DNA from: Rubrivivax sp.
Lineage (GTDB): Bacteria > Pseudomonadota > Gammaproteobacteria > Burkholderiales > Burkholderiaceae_C
Assembly (NCBI GenBank): GCA_030653385.1
Contig: JAURZM010000010.1
Span: 1 to 64,000 of the forward strand
Length of the DNA: 64,000 nucleotides
Reading direction: 5' to 3'
In this document: piece after piece, positions 17,683 through 25,312 of the stretch
How the letters are laid out: each line of letters starts with the position of its first letter
How positions within the stretch are numbered: the stretch's first letter is position 1
Translations under genes and position numbers: made by a program
The notes under the pieces: model-generated
What the model was told of the DNA's origin: nothing
Databases searched by the model: none
Seen by the model: only the letters and a program-made list of their open reading frames with translations

Positions 17683-20640
17683 GTGGGCTTGCGCAGTGTG
17701 AGGTGGCAACTGGCGCGGGCCACGTGGGTGGCCTGCGTGGGCTTGGGCGCGCCGATCGCGGCGCTGGCCGGTCTGCCGTCCGAACTCGCGCAGCCGCGCG
17801 TGGCCTACGCCATGCACAGTGCGCGCATCAACCAGATGCGGGCCACACCCGACCTGCAGCGCCTGGTCACCGTGGGCCAGGACAAGACCTTGCGCGTCTG
17901 GCGACTGACAGACCTGCAGGCGCTGCGCACCATCCACGTACCCAGCGATGCGGGCGAAGAAGGCGCCCTGCGCGCGGTGGCCGTCACCCCCGACGGCCGG
18001 CAGGCGCTGGTGGGTGGCTGGACAGGCGTCACCTGGTCGGGCCAGGGCCAGCTTTACCGCATCGACCTGGCCACTGGCCGGCTGCTGCAGACGGTGCGAG
18101 GCCTGCCGTCGATCGTCGAGTCGCTGGCCGTTTCGCCCGATGGCCAGCGGCTGGCGGTGGGCCTGGGTGGCAGCGCCGGCCTTCGTGTGCTGGACGTGCG
18201 CACTGGCGCTGTGCTGAGCGCCGACAGCGCCTATGCCGGTGCGGTGAACTTCGTCGACTTCGCGTCCGATGGCACGCTGGCCACCACCTCGGGCGACGGC
18301 TGCCTGCGCCTGTATGGCCCAGACGGCCAGATCAACTTTCGCGCCGCCCATCCGCCGCCTGCGGCAACGGGCGCGCGGGCCTGTCCGGGCGCGGCGATGG
18401 GTGGCGTGCGTTTTTCGCCCGACGGGCGGCAGCTGGCTTTTGGCTTCCAGGACCGCAACGAGCTGCTGGTCATGGACGTGGCGCAGCGCACCCTGCTGCG
18501 TGTGCTGAAGGTGGAAGACCCGGCGCAACGTTCCCTGTGTTGCCCGAACTGGGCTGCCGACGGTCAGCAGCTCTTCATGCACGGCGCCCACGCCGGCAGC
18601 GGCCCCACGCCCCTGCACCGGGTGACACTGGCCGACGGTGTGCAGCAGCGCATGGACGTCGGTCAGCAGCGCTTCACCAACGTGCTGCCGCTGCCCGGTG
18701 GCGATCTGCTCTTTTCCACCACCACGCCTTCGCTGGCACGTGTCAGCCCGCAGGGGCGGTTGCTGGCCCAGGCGCTGCCACCCAACGGTGACTTCCGTTT
18801 CGACTGGCGAAGCTTCCGCCTGTCTGCCGACGGCAGGCAGCTGGCGCTGCCGATGCGCGCCGACGGCAGCGAAATCCGCCACTTCGACCTGATGGCCACA
18901 CCCGACCGGGCGTTCCGCGCGGCCACGTCGGCCGCCGCCGATGCAGGCCTGCAACCGCCGCTGCGCGACGCGGCGCTCGCGGTCAGCGCGGTACTCGACG
19001 AGTTCGGCTACCGCCACCCGGTGCAGGTGGGTGCCCAGCCTGTGCGATTGAAGCCCTTCCAGTCAGTGCGCAGCTGGGCCACGGCCCCCGCAAAAGACGC
19101 GGTGGCGATGGGCACGCAGTGGTCGGTGCTGATGACCGATGCCCGCGGCCGTGTCCTGTGGGAACAGGACCTGCCGGCCCCGGCCTACCAGGTCAGCATC
19201 ACGCCAAACGGCCGCTGGGTGGTGGCCGCGGTCGGCGACGGCACGTTGCGCTGGTACGACCGCGAAGGCCGCGAGCGGCTGGGGCTGTTCCTGCACACTG
19301 GCGGTGTCGACTGGGTGGCCTGGCGGCACGACGGCTACTACACGTCGTCACCTGGCGGCGATGCCTACATCGGCTGGCTGGTGAACCGCGGCGACGAATC
19401 CACGCCCGACTTCCACCGGGCGGTGCACTTCGAGCGCCGCCTGTACCGGCCCGACCTGGTGCAGGCTGCCCTGAGCGAAACCACGCGGCGCAACGTCGAC
19501 ACCACCGACCTGGCCGGCACCTTGCGGGCCTTGGCCGCGCCGCGCGTGACCATCGAGTCGCTGACGCCCGCGCCGCAGCCTGGCTGGTTGAACCTTCGAC
19601 TGAGCGTGCAGGCCACGGGCCGCGCGGTGCGCGAGATCGGCGTCTACGTCGACGGCCTGCCGGTGCTGACCACGGCGCAACGCCAGGTCAGCGCCGAAGC
19701 GGGGCTGATGCGCGAGTTGCGCATACCGGTGGCCGGCGGCCCGGCCCAGGTGCGTGTCGAAGCCGAAACCGACGAGTCCATCGGCACCGACGAGTCCCTG
19801 CCGGTGCAGCCGCCGCCGGCGACGCAACCCCGTCGCGGCCGCCTGTGGGTGGTGGCCGCCGGTGTGCACCGCTTCGACCACGTGCCCGACATGACACCCT
19901 TGCCCTTTGCCACCAACGACGCGCGCGAACTGGCCGCGGCGCTGGCCGGCCAGGCCGGCCGTGCCTTCACCGAGGTGCGCACGGTGGTGATCAGCGAAGC
20001 CGCATCGGCCAAGCCGACCAAGGCCAACATCGTCGAGCAGCTGCAGGCCCTGCAGCAGGTGCAGCCCGAAGACACGACACTGGTCTTCCTGGCCTCGCAC
20101 GGCACCACCGACGCCGCCGAGTACTACTTCATGACCAAGGACAGCCGGCTGGACGACGCGGTGCGTGTGCACGAGGCGCAGCAGGCACGGGCCCGGCTGG
20201 CACCCGGTGCGGCACCCTCGCTGCTGACCGGCACTGAATTGACAGGCGCACTGCGTCGCCTGCCGGGGCGCCGCATCCTGATCCTGGACACCTGTGAGTC
20301 CAGTGCGGCCGACGGCAGGTCCAACCCACACACGCTGCTCAAGCGCAGTGCATCGGCCCAGCTGGCGGTGATGTCGGCCGCCAGTGGTGTGGAGTCGTCC
20401 TACGACTCGGTGGAATCCGAACATGGCGTGTTCACGCATGCGCTGCTGGGCGTGTTGCGCACGGCCCGTCAGCCGGTGTCGCTGCGGGAACTGTTCGACA
20501 TGGCATTGCCTGCGGTGGACGCCGGCATTCACAAGATCCGGCTGCTCGAAAAAGACCCCGTCGCCCGGGACGCGATCCGGCAGACACCCATGCTGTCGTC
20601 CTTGCCGGCACTGGACGCCGCGCTGCTTCATCAGCCTTGA
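17683..20640 (+). CDS. Exported WD40-like beta-propeller / caspase-fold peptidase
   Basis: 985 residues from GTG 17683, directly abutting the tpsA stop. A signal peptide (about 1-30, WVACVGLGAPIAALA) is followed by WD40-like repeats (about 45-400 and 470-545; for example QDKTLRVWRL and DGTLRWYDREG), then a module GYYTSSPGGDAYIGW (551 onward) with RLYRPDLV, also seen in other bacterial WD40-caspase proteins, an Ig-like segment (about 620-700), and a C14 caspase domain (about 717-975). The catalytic dyad is visible: His806 in LASHGT and Cys871 in ILDTCESS. Caspase-fold peptidases cleave after Arg/Lys or Asp; specificity and target are unknown. Zero spacing to tpsA argues for the same operon and a linked role. 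Confidence 0.9.
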   Translation: MGLRSVRWQLARATWVACVGLGAPIAALAGLPSELAQPRVAYAMHSARINQMRATPDLQRLVTVGQDKTLRVWRLTDLQALRTIHVPSDAGEEGALRAVAVTPDGRQALVGGWTGVTWSGQGQLYRIDLATGRLLQTVRGLPSIVESLAVSPDGQRLAVGLGGSAGLRVLDVRTGAVLSADSAYAGAVNFVDFASDGTLATTSGDGCLRLYGPDGQINFRAAHPPPAATGARACPGAAMGGVRFSPDGRQLAFGFQDRNELLVMDVAQRTLLRVLKVEDPAQRSLCCPNWAADGQQLFMHGAHAGSGPTPLHRVTLADGVQQRMDVGQQRFTNVLPLPGGDLLFSTTTPSLARVSPQGRLLAQALPPNGDFRFDWRSFRLSADGRQLALPMRADGSEIRHFDLMATPDRAFRAATSAAADAGLQPPLRDAALAVSAVLDEFGYRHPVQVGAQPVRLKPFQSVRSWATAPAKDAVAMGTQWSVLMTDARGRVLWEQDLPAPAYQVSITPNGRWVVAAVGDGTLRWYDREGRERLGLFLHTGGVDWVAWRHDGYYTSSPGGDAYIGWLVNRGDESTPDFHRAVHFERRLYRPDLVQAALSETTRRNVDTTDLAGTLRALAAPRVTIESLTPAPQPGWLNLRLSVQATGRAVREIGVYVDGLPVLTTAQRQVSAEAGLMRELRIPVAGGPAQVRVEAETDESIGTDESLPVQPPPATQPRRGRLWVVAAGVHRFDHVPDMTPLPFATNDARELAAALAGQAGRAFTEVRTVVISEAASAKPTKANIVEQLQALQQVQPEDTTLVFLASHGTTDAAEYYFMTKDSRLDDAVRVHEAQQARARLAPGAAPSLLTGTELTGALRRLPGRRILILDTCESSAADGRSNPHTLLKRSASAQLAVMSAASGVESSYDSVESEHGVFTHALLGVLRTARQPVSLRELFDMALPAVDAGIHKIRLLEKDPVARDAIRQTPMLSSLPALDAALLHQP

Positions 20641-20658
20641 TCCCCGCGCGGCGTCAAA

Positions 20659-21042
20659 ATGTTGCCCATGCATGCGCTGCTGGACGAACTGCGGGCCCTG
20701 GAAGTCGAACTGCACCACCCCGGCGTGAGGTGCAACCCCGCGCGCCTGGAGGCCTTGCTGCACCCAGGCTTCCACGAGGTCGGGCGCTCCGGGTCGCGCT
20801 ACGACCGTGCCACCCTCTTGCGCTACCTGGGTTCGCTGCAGCAGCCTGCGCAGGTCGAATCCGGCAACTTCGCGGTGCACGCGCTTGCGGACAACTGCGC
20901 CCTGCTCACCTACACCTCGGCACACCGCGAAGCGGACGGCACCTTGTTGCACCGTGCGCTGCGCTCATCGGTCTGGCTGAAGGCCCCGGCCGGTTGGCAG
21001 CTCTTCTATCACCAGGGCACGCCGGCACCGGCCGAGCCGTGA
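20659..21042 (+). CDS. DUF4440 / NTF2-like protein
   Basis: 127 residues with an NTF2-fold pattern: an N-terminal helix (LLDELRALEVELHHP), LEALLHPGFHEVGRSGSRYDR, and strands ending SSVWLKAPAGWQLFYHQGTP. This is the DUF4440 family; many members are small-molecule-binding or stress proteins without known substrate. ATG 20659 is chosen; ATG 20668 would remove three residues. It begins 18 bases after the caspase gene, so read-through from that operon is possible. Confidence 0.8.
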   Translation: MLPMHALLDELRALEVELHHPGVRCNPARLEALLHPGFHEVGRSGSRYDRATLLRYLGSLQQPAQVESGNFAVHALADNCALLTYTSAHREADGTLLHRALRSSVWLKAPAGWQLFYHQGTPAPAEP

Positions 21043-21067
21043 CGCCCAGCCACCGCTGCAGGTCACG

Positions 21068-21634
21068 ATGAAAACCCAGTACTACACCGCCGCCAGCCTG
21101 GACGGATTCATCGCCACCGAAGACGACTCGCTGGACTGGTTGTTCCCGCTGGGTGATGTCAACGAAACCAGCTACCCGGCTTTTTTCCGCGAAGTGGGTG
21201 CACTGGCCATGGGTTCCGCAACCTACACCTGGATGCTGCGCCACGTGGTCAAGCCGGACACGGGCACCGGCGCAACTTGGCCCTACACGCAGCCCACCTG
21301 GGTGTTTTCGAGCCGAACCGTGCCAGCCATCGAAGGTGCCGATGTGCGCCCAGTGCGCGGCGACGTCAGGCCTGTGCATGCCGAGATGACCCGAGCCGCT
21401 GGAGGAAAGAACCTGTGGATCGTCGGCGGCGGTGACCTGGTCGGGCAGTTCCTCGACGCCGGCCTGCTGGACGAGATCATCGTCCAGGTGGGTTCCGTGA
21501 CGCTGGGCGCCGGCAAGCCGCTGTTGCCCCGCCGCCTGGTGGGTGACCAGGCACTGCGGCTGCAGTCGGTGCAGCGCTTCGGACCCGGTTTTGCCGAGTT
21601 GCGCTACGAGGTCGCGCGGCGCGCTGCGTCCTGA
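21068..21634 (+). CDS. Dihydrofolate-reductase-fold protein (RibD C-terminal domain)
   Basis: 188 residues of the RibD_C family (YyaP/YwjB type). Visible are the opening strand KTQYYTAASLDGFIA, then LAMGSATYTWML, a middle WVFSSRTVP, the NADPH-loop-like NLWIVGGGDLVGQFLDAGLLDEI, and VTLGAGKPLLPR. Such proteins are NAD(P)H-dependent reductases of unknown substrate. It follows the DUF4440 gene after 25 bases, in a plus-strand series of small unrelated enzymes. Confidence 0.88.
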   Translation: MKTQYYTAASLDGFIATEDDSLDWLFPLGDVNETSYPAFFREVGALAMGSATYTWMLRHVVKPDTGTGATWPYTQPTWVFSSRTVPAIEGADVRPVRGDVRPVHAEMTRAAGGKNLWIVGGGDLVGQFLDAGLLDEIIVQVGSVTLGAGKPLLPRRLVGDQALRLQSVQRFGPGFAELRYEVARRAAS

Positions 21635-21680
21635 CGCCTCAACGCCAGAATCCCTGCCACGTTCACCACCCGGACCCACC

Positions 21681-22076
21681 ATGTCGCTGCACCACATCGA
21701 AATCTATGTCGGCGACCTGGAACGGTCCATCGGCTTCTGGACGCCGTTCATGGCCCGGCTGGGTTACGAAGCCGACCGCTGGTCGGGTGGCATGAACTAC
21801 GTCAAGCCCGGCGAGGCCTATCTGTGTTTTCTGCCGGCGCCGGCCGAGCACCTGGCAGCGGGTTACCACCGCAAGCGGGTGGGCCTGAACCACCTGGCCT
21901 TCAAGGCCGAATCGCGAGCCCAGGTGGACGACATGGCGGCCTGGGTTCGCGCAGCCGGCCACACGGTGCTTTACGAGTCCGAGTACCCGTATGCTGGCGG
22001 CCCAGGTTACTACGCCCTGTACTGCGAAGATCCGGACCGCATCAAGGTCGAGGTGGTTGCGCCAGCGCAGACCTGA
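21681..22076 (+). CDS. Glyoxalase/VOC family protein
   Basis: 131 residues from ATG 21681 (MSLHHIEIYVGDLE); the open frame further upstream is shadow sequence. The beta-alpha-beta-beta-beta vicinal-oxygen-chelate pattern is clear: HHIEIYVGDLERSIGFWTPFM at the start, LNHLAFKAESRAQVDDM in the middle, and YYALYCEDPDRIKVEVV at the end, giving candidate metal ligands His and Glu. These enzymes include dioxygenases, isomerases and fosfomycin-type resistance proteins; the substrate cannot be assigned. Confidence 0.88.
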   Translation: MSLHHIEIYVGDLERSIGFWTPFMARLGYEADRWSGGMNYVKPGEAYLCFLPAPAEHLAAGYHRKRVGLNHLAFKAESRAQVDDMAAWVRAAGHTVLYESEYPYAGGPGYYALYCEDPDRIKVEVVAPAQT

Positions 22077-22167
22077 GGGCTCGCCCACAGTCGATTTGGC
22101 CATCCATAACCGCAGCACTTGCCGTCGGGACTATGCTTGGCCGAAATCTGTTTCAGAGGAGAGACCG

Positions 22168-22488
22168 ATGACGATCACCCAGCACCTTCGCATCGCCGTG
22201 TTGGTTTCCGGCCTGGTCTGCGTCGCCTCGCAGGCCGCGGCTGATGACACACCGTCCGAGGCTGCTTCCGCTGCAGCTTCATTGGTGACGCGGGTCGAGC
22301 GCGCCGTCGAACGGGGCGCAGATGCGGCGGCCCGGGGCATCGAACGGGGTGCCCGGGCGGCCGAACGGGGTGTCAAGGTCGGCATCCATGCCGCCGCTCG
22401 TGGTGTCGAAACCGGCGCGCGGGCAGTCGCCCGTGCGGCCGATGCGGTGGCCGCCAAGGTGCAGTCGGACAACGCCTCGAAGCCCTGA
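22168..22488 (+). CDS. Small exported protein with 11-residue amphipathic repeats
   Basis: 106 residues from ATG 22168, with AGAGGAGAG upstream. A signal peptide of about 24 residues ends at SQAAAD. Residues 49-92 are four 11-residue repeats (RGADAAARGIE, RGARAAERGVK, VGIHAAARGVE, TGARAVARAAD) preceded by a similar but less regular stretch. The 11-residue period favours a long amphipathic helix or a right-handed coiled coil, as in LEA-like and apolipoprotein-like proteins. The function is unknown; periplasmic or envelope association is an inference. Confidence 0.75.
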   Translation: MTITQHLRIAVLVSGLVCVASQAAADDTPSEAASAAASLVTRVERAVERGADAAARGIERGARAAERGVKVGIHAAARGVETGARAVARAADAVAAKVQSDNASKP

Positions 22489-22676
22489 AACCCCGTCGGC
22501 CATGGACCACGCTGGCCAGAATCTACGATGATGGACAAGCGTCGGTGTTTGCCGCCAAAGTCGCCCAGGTGCTGGGCTGCAAAGTTCTGTCGCTCACCGC
22601 CCGGAAGTCACTGCGTGTCGGCCCCGACACGTCGCCAGATCCTGGCTCACCGCAACCCCCGATTGGCACCACCACC

Positions 22677-22991
22677 ATGTCTGATCTGCTCGCCGCCGCC
22701 CGCCACGCACACAGCAACCAGGCGGAAATCGAAGGCAGCATCGTCTGCGGCTGTTTCTGCTGCATGCAGACCTTTGCGCCCACCGAAATCCTGGCCTGGT
22801 CGGGCCTGGACCTGAGCAACTTCGACAACCCCGACGCCGCCAGCGCCGGCACCGCGCTGTGCCCGCGATGCGGCAGCGAAGCGGTGATCGGCGACAAGTC
22901 GGGCTACCGCATCGACCCCGACTTCCTGGCGCGCATGAACGAAGCCTGGTTCCAGCGCACCATCATCCGCAAACCCGCACCGAAGACCTGA
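22677..22991 (+). CDS. Cysteine-rich putative zinc-binding protein
   Basis: 104 residues from ATG 22677; an upstream GTG would add 44 residues without family character. Two cysteine clusters (CGCFCC and CPRCGSE) should form a small zinc ribbon; between them is TFAPTEILAWSGLDL. The pattern resembles a widespread uncharacterised cytoplasmic family that has a CGCFxC...F..I..W...TALCPxCG signature. No secretion signal; no functional context. Confidence 0.7.
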   Translation: MSDLLAAARHAHSNQAEIEGSIVCGCFCCMQTFAPTEILAWSGLDLSNFDNPDAASAGTALCPRCGSEAVIGDKSGYRIDPDFLARMNEAWFQRTIIRKPAPKT

Positions 22992-23029
22992 GTGCCTTCA
23001 GCACCGATGCCATCACGGCCCCAACTGCC

Positions 23030-23329
23030 ATGTGCCGCAACATCAAGACGCTGTTCAACTTCGACCCACCGGCCACCGAGCTGGAGATTCGCGACGCTTC
23101 GTTGCAGTTCGTGCGCAAGCTCAGCGGCTTTGCGGTGCCCTCAAGGGCCAACGAAGCGGCCTTCGATGCGGCGGTGCAAGACGTGGCGCAAGCCGCCCGG
23201 CGCCTGATCGTGGGCCTGGTGACCCATGCCGAGCCGAAGAACCGGGACGTGGAAGCCACCAGGGCCCGTGCCCGTTCGGCCGAGCGTTTTGGCAAGCCAC
23301 CGCCGCAGCACCCCGAGCCGCGGAACTGA
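23030..23329 (+). CDS. DUF2277 family protein
   Basis: 99 residues from ATG 23030 (MCRNIKTLFNFDPPAT), the diagnostic opening of DUF2277. It continues EIRDASLQFVRKLSGFAVPS and AFDAAVQDVAQAARRLI, a small helical protein. Function unknown. The Arg/Pro-rich tail is species-specific. Confidence 0.88.
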   Translation: MCRNIKTLFNFDPPATELEIRDASLQFVRKLSGFAVPSRANEAAFDAAVQDVAQAARRLIVGLVTHAEPKNRDVEATRARARSAERFGKPPPQHPEPRN

Positions 23330-23355
23330 CCACATCGACCCGGGAGACCTGGACC

Positions 23356-23817
23356 ATGCCAGCCGCGCCGCCTGCCATCACTGCCGACGCGGTGGTGCAG
23401 TTCCTGCATCACTTCGAAGACGTGGGAGGTCACGAAGACTTTGCGCTTTTGCGACCGATGATCGACGAGCGGGCCGTCTTCCGTTTCAACGACGGCGACT
23501 TCGTGGGCCTGCCGGCCATCCAGGCGGTGTTCGAAAAAACCTGGCGCGGCGACCCGACCGTGAAAAAGACGCGCTTCTACCTGAGTGACATCGTGGTGCT
23601 CACCACCGACCACCACAGCGCGTCGGCCACCTACACCTACAACTGGGAAGGTGCACAGGCGGGCAACAGCTTCAGGATCCAGGGCCGTGGCACACGGGTG
23701 CTGGTGTGTGAAGAAGGCCGCTTCAGGATCGTGCACGAGCACCTGAGCCGATTCCCTGCCCCGCCCAGGCCGGTTCAAGCGGTTCAGAATGGTCAGCCCC
23801 GTGCACCTGGAGCCTGA
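23356..23817 (+). CDS. SnoaL-like / NTF2-fold protein
   Basis: 153 residues from ATG 23356, with a GGGAGA Shine-Dalgarno. The fold pattern is that of nuclear-transport-factor-2-like proteins: a long first helix (VVQFLHHFEDVGGHEDFALL), DERAVFRFNDGDFVGLPAIQAVF, then beta strands ending RGTRVLVCEEGRFRIVHEHLSRFP. Members are often polyketide-cyclase-like or stress proteins; no catalytic residues can be assigned. It lies 26 bases after the DUF2277 gene. Confidence 0.75.
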   Translation: MPAAPPAITADAVVQFLHHFEDVGGHEDFALLRPMIDERAVFRFNDGDFVGLPAIQAVFEKTWRGDPTVKKTRFYLSDIVVLTTDHHSASATYTYNWEGAQAGNSFRIQGRGTRVLVCEEGRFRIVHEHLSRFPAPPRPVQAVQNGQPRAPGA

Positions 23818-23819
23818 AG

Positions 23820-24071
23820 ATGAGTCCAACCCCATTGCGCATCGTGCTGAGCTTCACACCAGAAGACGCCGCCTGGCTGCGCCGGGGGCAGCACAGCGTG
23901 CCCAAGTACTGGGAAGGCCATGCCACCGCGCCGCTGGCGGGTGACGTGATCCGCCTGGGCGGGCGCCAGTTCCTGATCCAGGGCCGGGCCTGGGAGCACG
24001 ACAGCGAAGGCCCCTTGCTGCGTGTGTTCGTGGGTGCGGCACATGCCCACAGCGACACCATCTTTGGTTGA
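23820..24071 (+). CDS. Hypothetical protein, 83 residues
   Basis: Starts at ATG 23820, two bases after the previous stop, so probably co-translated. A compact sequence with no signal peptide: LRIVLSFTPEDAAWLRRGQ, GDVIRLGGRQFLIQGRAWEHD, LLRVFVGAAHAHSDT. The beta-rich centre with Trp suggests a small barrel. I do not recognise the family. Confidence 0.6.
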   Translation: MSPTPLRIVLSFTPEDAAWLRRGQHSVPKYWEGHATAPLAGDVIRLGGRQFLIQGRAWEHDSEGPLLRVFVGAAHAHSDTIFG

Positions 24072-24107
24072 CCAGCACACCACCACCATCGGCACGGCCA
24101 CTTCGCC

Positions 24108-24401
24108 ATGGGCATTGAACTGAACAAGGATGACCGGCAACAGGCCATCGCTTCCATCGAACGCTACTTCCGCGAAAACATGGAAGAGAAGATCGGCAAT
24201 ATCGCAGCCGGCGGCTTGCTGGGTTTCATACTCGAAGAAATCGGCCCCAGCATCTACAACCGCGGCGTGGCCGATGCCCAGGAAAGGCTTCAGGCTCGTG
24301 TTGCCGAACTGGACTTCGAAGTGCACGAAGAAGAGTTTGCTTACTGGCGCAAGTACGACAAGCGCGACAAGCCCAAGAAGACCAAGCCGCAGGAGCCTTG
24401 A
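24108..24401 (+). CDS. DUF2164 family protein
   Basis: 97 residues. The IASIERYFRENMEEKIGNIAAG segment, followed by FILEEIGPSIYNRGVADAQERLQ, is characteristic of DUF2164, a small helical family. An acidic middle (DFEVHEEEF) is followed by a Lys-rich tail. The function is unknown. Its stop overlaps the start of the next gene (TGATG at 24399-24403). Confidence 0.88.
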   Translation: MGIELNKDDRQQAIASIERYFRENMEEKIGNIAAGGLLGFILEEIGPSIYNRGVADAQERLQARVAELDFEVHEEEFAYWRKYDKRDKPKKTKPQEP

Positions 24402-25105
24402 TGCACGTCTGGCGCGCGCGGCTTGCCGCCACCTTGTTGGGCTTCAGCGTGTTGAGCGCCTCTGCCGCCGCGGCCATTGCCCTGGCCGACCCTGCATCGG
24501 ACGCGCCCGAGACCCGGCCGGCCCAGCCAGCATCGGCGGACCAGCCGGCGTCGTACGCCCAGGCCATCGCCACCTGGCGCAGCCCGGCCGACGTGAATGC
24601 CTGGATCGGCGCCCGCTTCGAGTACGACCTCGACCGCGCCTTGCAGTTGTCCGAGAACCAGCGTGCCCAAGGCCCAGCCGTGCAGATTCATGCGGCCCCG
24701 GTTCTCTATGAACGCCCGGCCGGCGTGTGCGTCGACCTGGCGCGTTTCGCGGTCGAGACCTTGCGTGTGGTGGCACCTGCGGCCAAGGCCAGCTACCTGA
24801 TGATCGAGTTCGACCCACGCTTGATCGCCGGCAACCTGCTGCGCCGCCATTGGCTGGTGGTGTATGAAGACGCGGGCCAGCTTTTTTTCTTCGCTGACTC
24901 CAAACGCCCTGGTCACGTCGCGGGCCCGTACGGCAGCGTGCAAGCTTTCATCGAGCACTATGCCGACTACCGCCAGCGAAAGATCGTGTCATTTCGCCGT
25001 GTGGACACCTACCAGCGCCAGATGAAGACACTGGCACCCAAGACCGGTCGCGACGCGGCAGACTTGCCCGCGGCGGCCGGTGTGGCCACAGGCGCGACCG
25101 ACTGA
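24401..25105 (+). CDS. Exported transglutaminase-like protein
   Basis: 234 residues from ATG 24401. A signal peptide (about 1-28, LLGFSVLSASAAAAIALA) is followed by a transglutaminase-like cysteine-peptidase fold: Cys110 in AGVCVDLARF, His150 in RRHWLVVYED and Asp166 in FFADSKRPG form the expected Cys-His-Asp order. Enzymes of this fold cleave or cross-link peptides in the periplasm; the substrate is unknown. It is translationally coupled to the DUF2164 gene and followed by a hairpin at 25133-25154. Confidence 0.7.
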   Translation: MHVWRARLAATLLGFSVLSASAAAAIALADPASDAPETRPAQPASADQPASYAQAIATWRSPADVNAWIGARFEYDLDRALQLSENQRAQGPAVQIHAAPVLYERPAGVCVDLARFAVETLRVVAPAAKASYLMIEFDPRLIAGNLLRRHWLVVYEDAGQLFFFADSKRPGHVAGPYGSVQAFIEHYADYRQRKIVSFRRVDTYQRQMKTLAPKTGRDAADLPAAAGVATGATD

Positions 25106-25132
25106 CGACCCGCAAAGCCCGGCAGAAACGGC

Positions 25133-25154
25133 AAGGGGCCCCGAAGGGCCCCTT
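25133..25154 (-). terminator. GC-rich hairpin with UUCG loop after tRNA-Ser
   Basis: A perfect 9-bp stem (AAGGGGCCC pairing with GGGCCCCTT). Read on the minus strand its loop is TTCG, a very stable tetraloop, 19 bases beyond the 3' end of the tRNA. Only a short, broken T-stretch (GCCGTTT) follows. On the plus strand the same structure lies 27 bases after the transglutaminase-like gene, so it may terminate from both sides. Confidence 0.6.
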
Positions 25155-25173
25155 GTTCATGCTGTATCGCACT

Positions 25174-25266
25174 TGGCGGAGTCGAAGGGATTCGAACCCT
25201 TGATGCAGGTTTTGCCCACATACTCCCTTAGCAGGGGAGCACCTTCGGCCACTCGGTCACGACTCC
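25174..25266 (-). tRNA. tRNA-Ser (anticodon GCT)
   Basis: Reading on the minus strand, the 93-base gene begins GGAGTCG and ends CGACTCC-G-CCA, so the acceptor stem pairs fully and CCA is encoded. The anticodon loop is CTGCTAA with GCT at 25230-25232, flanked by a CCC/GGG stem. The long variable arm between anticodon and T arm is typical of class II serine tRNAs; the T loop TTCGAAT is present. It decodes AGC/AGU. Confidence 0.95.
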
Positions 25267-25312
25267 GGCGAAGACACGCATTCTAGCCGCAAGATGCAGC
25301 CCTGGCCGCGGC

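Noticed and set aside
17683..20640. Caspase gene as a phage-defence or CRISPR-linked effector
   Set aside because: No CRISPR, sensor or other defence gene nearby, and the signal peptide and operon point to an envelope role.
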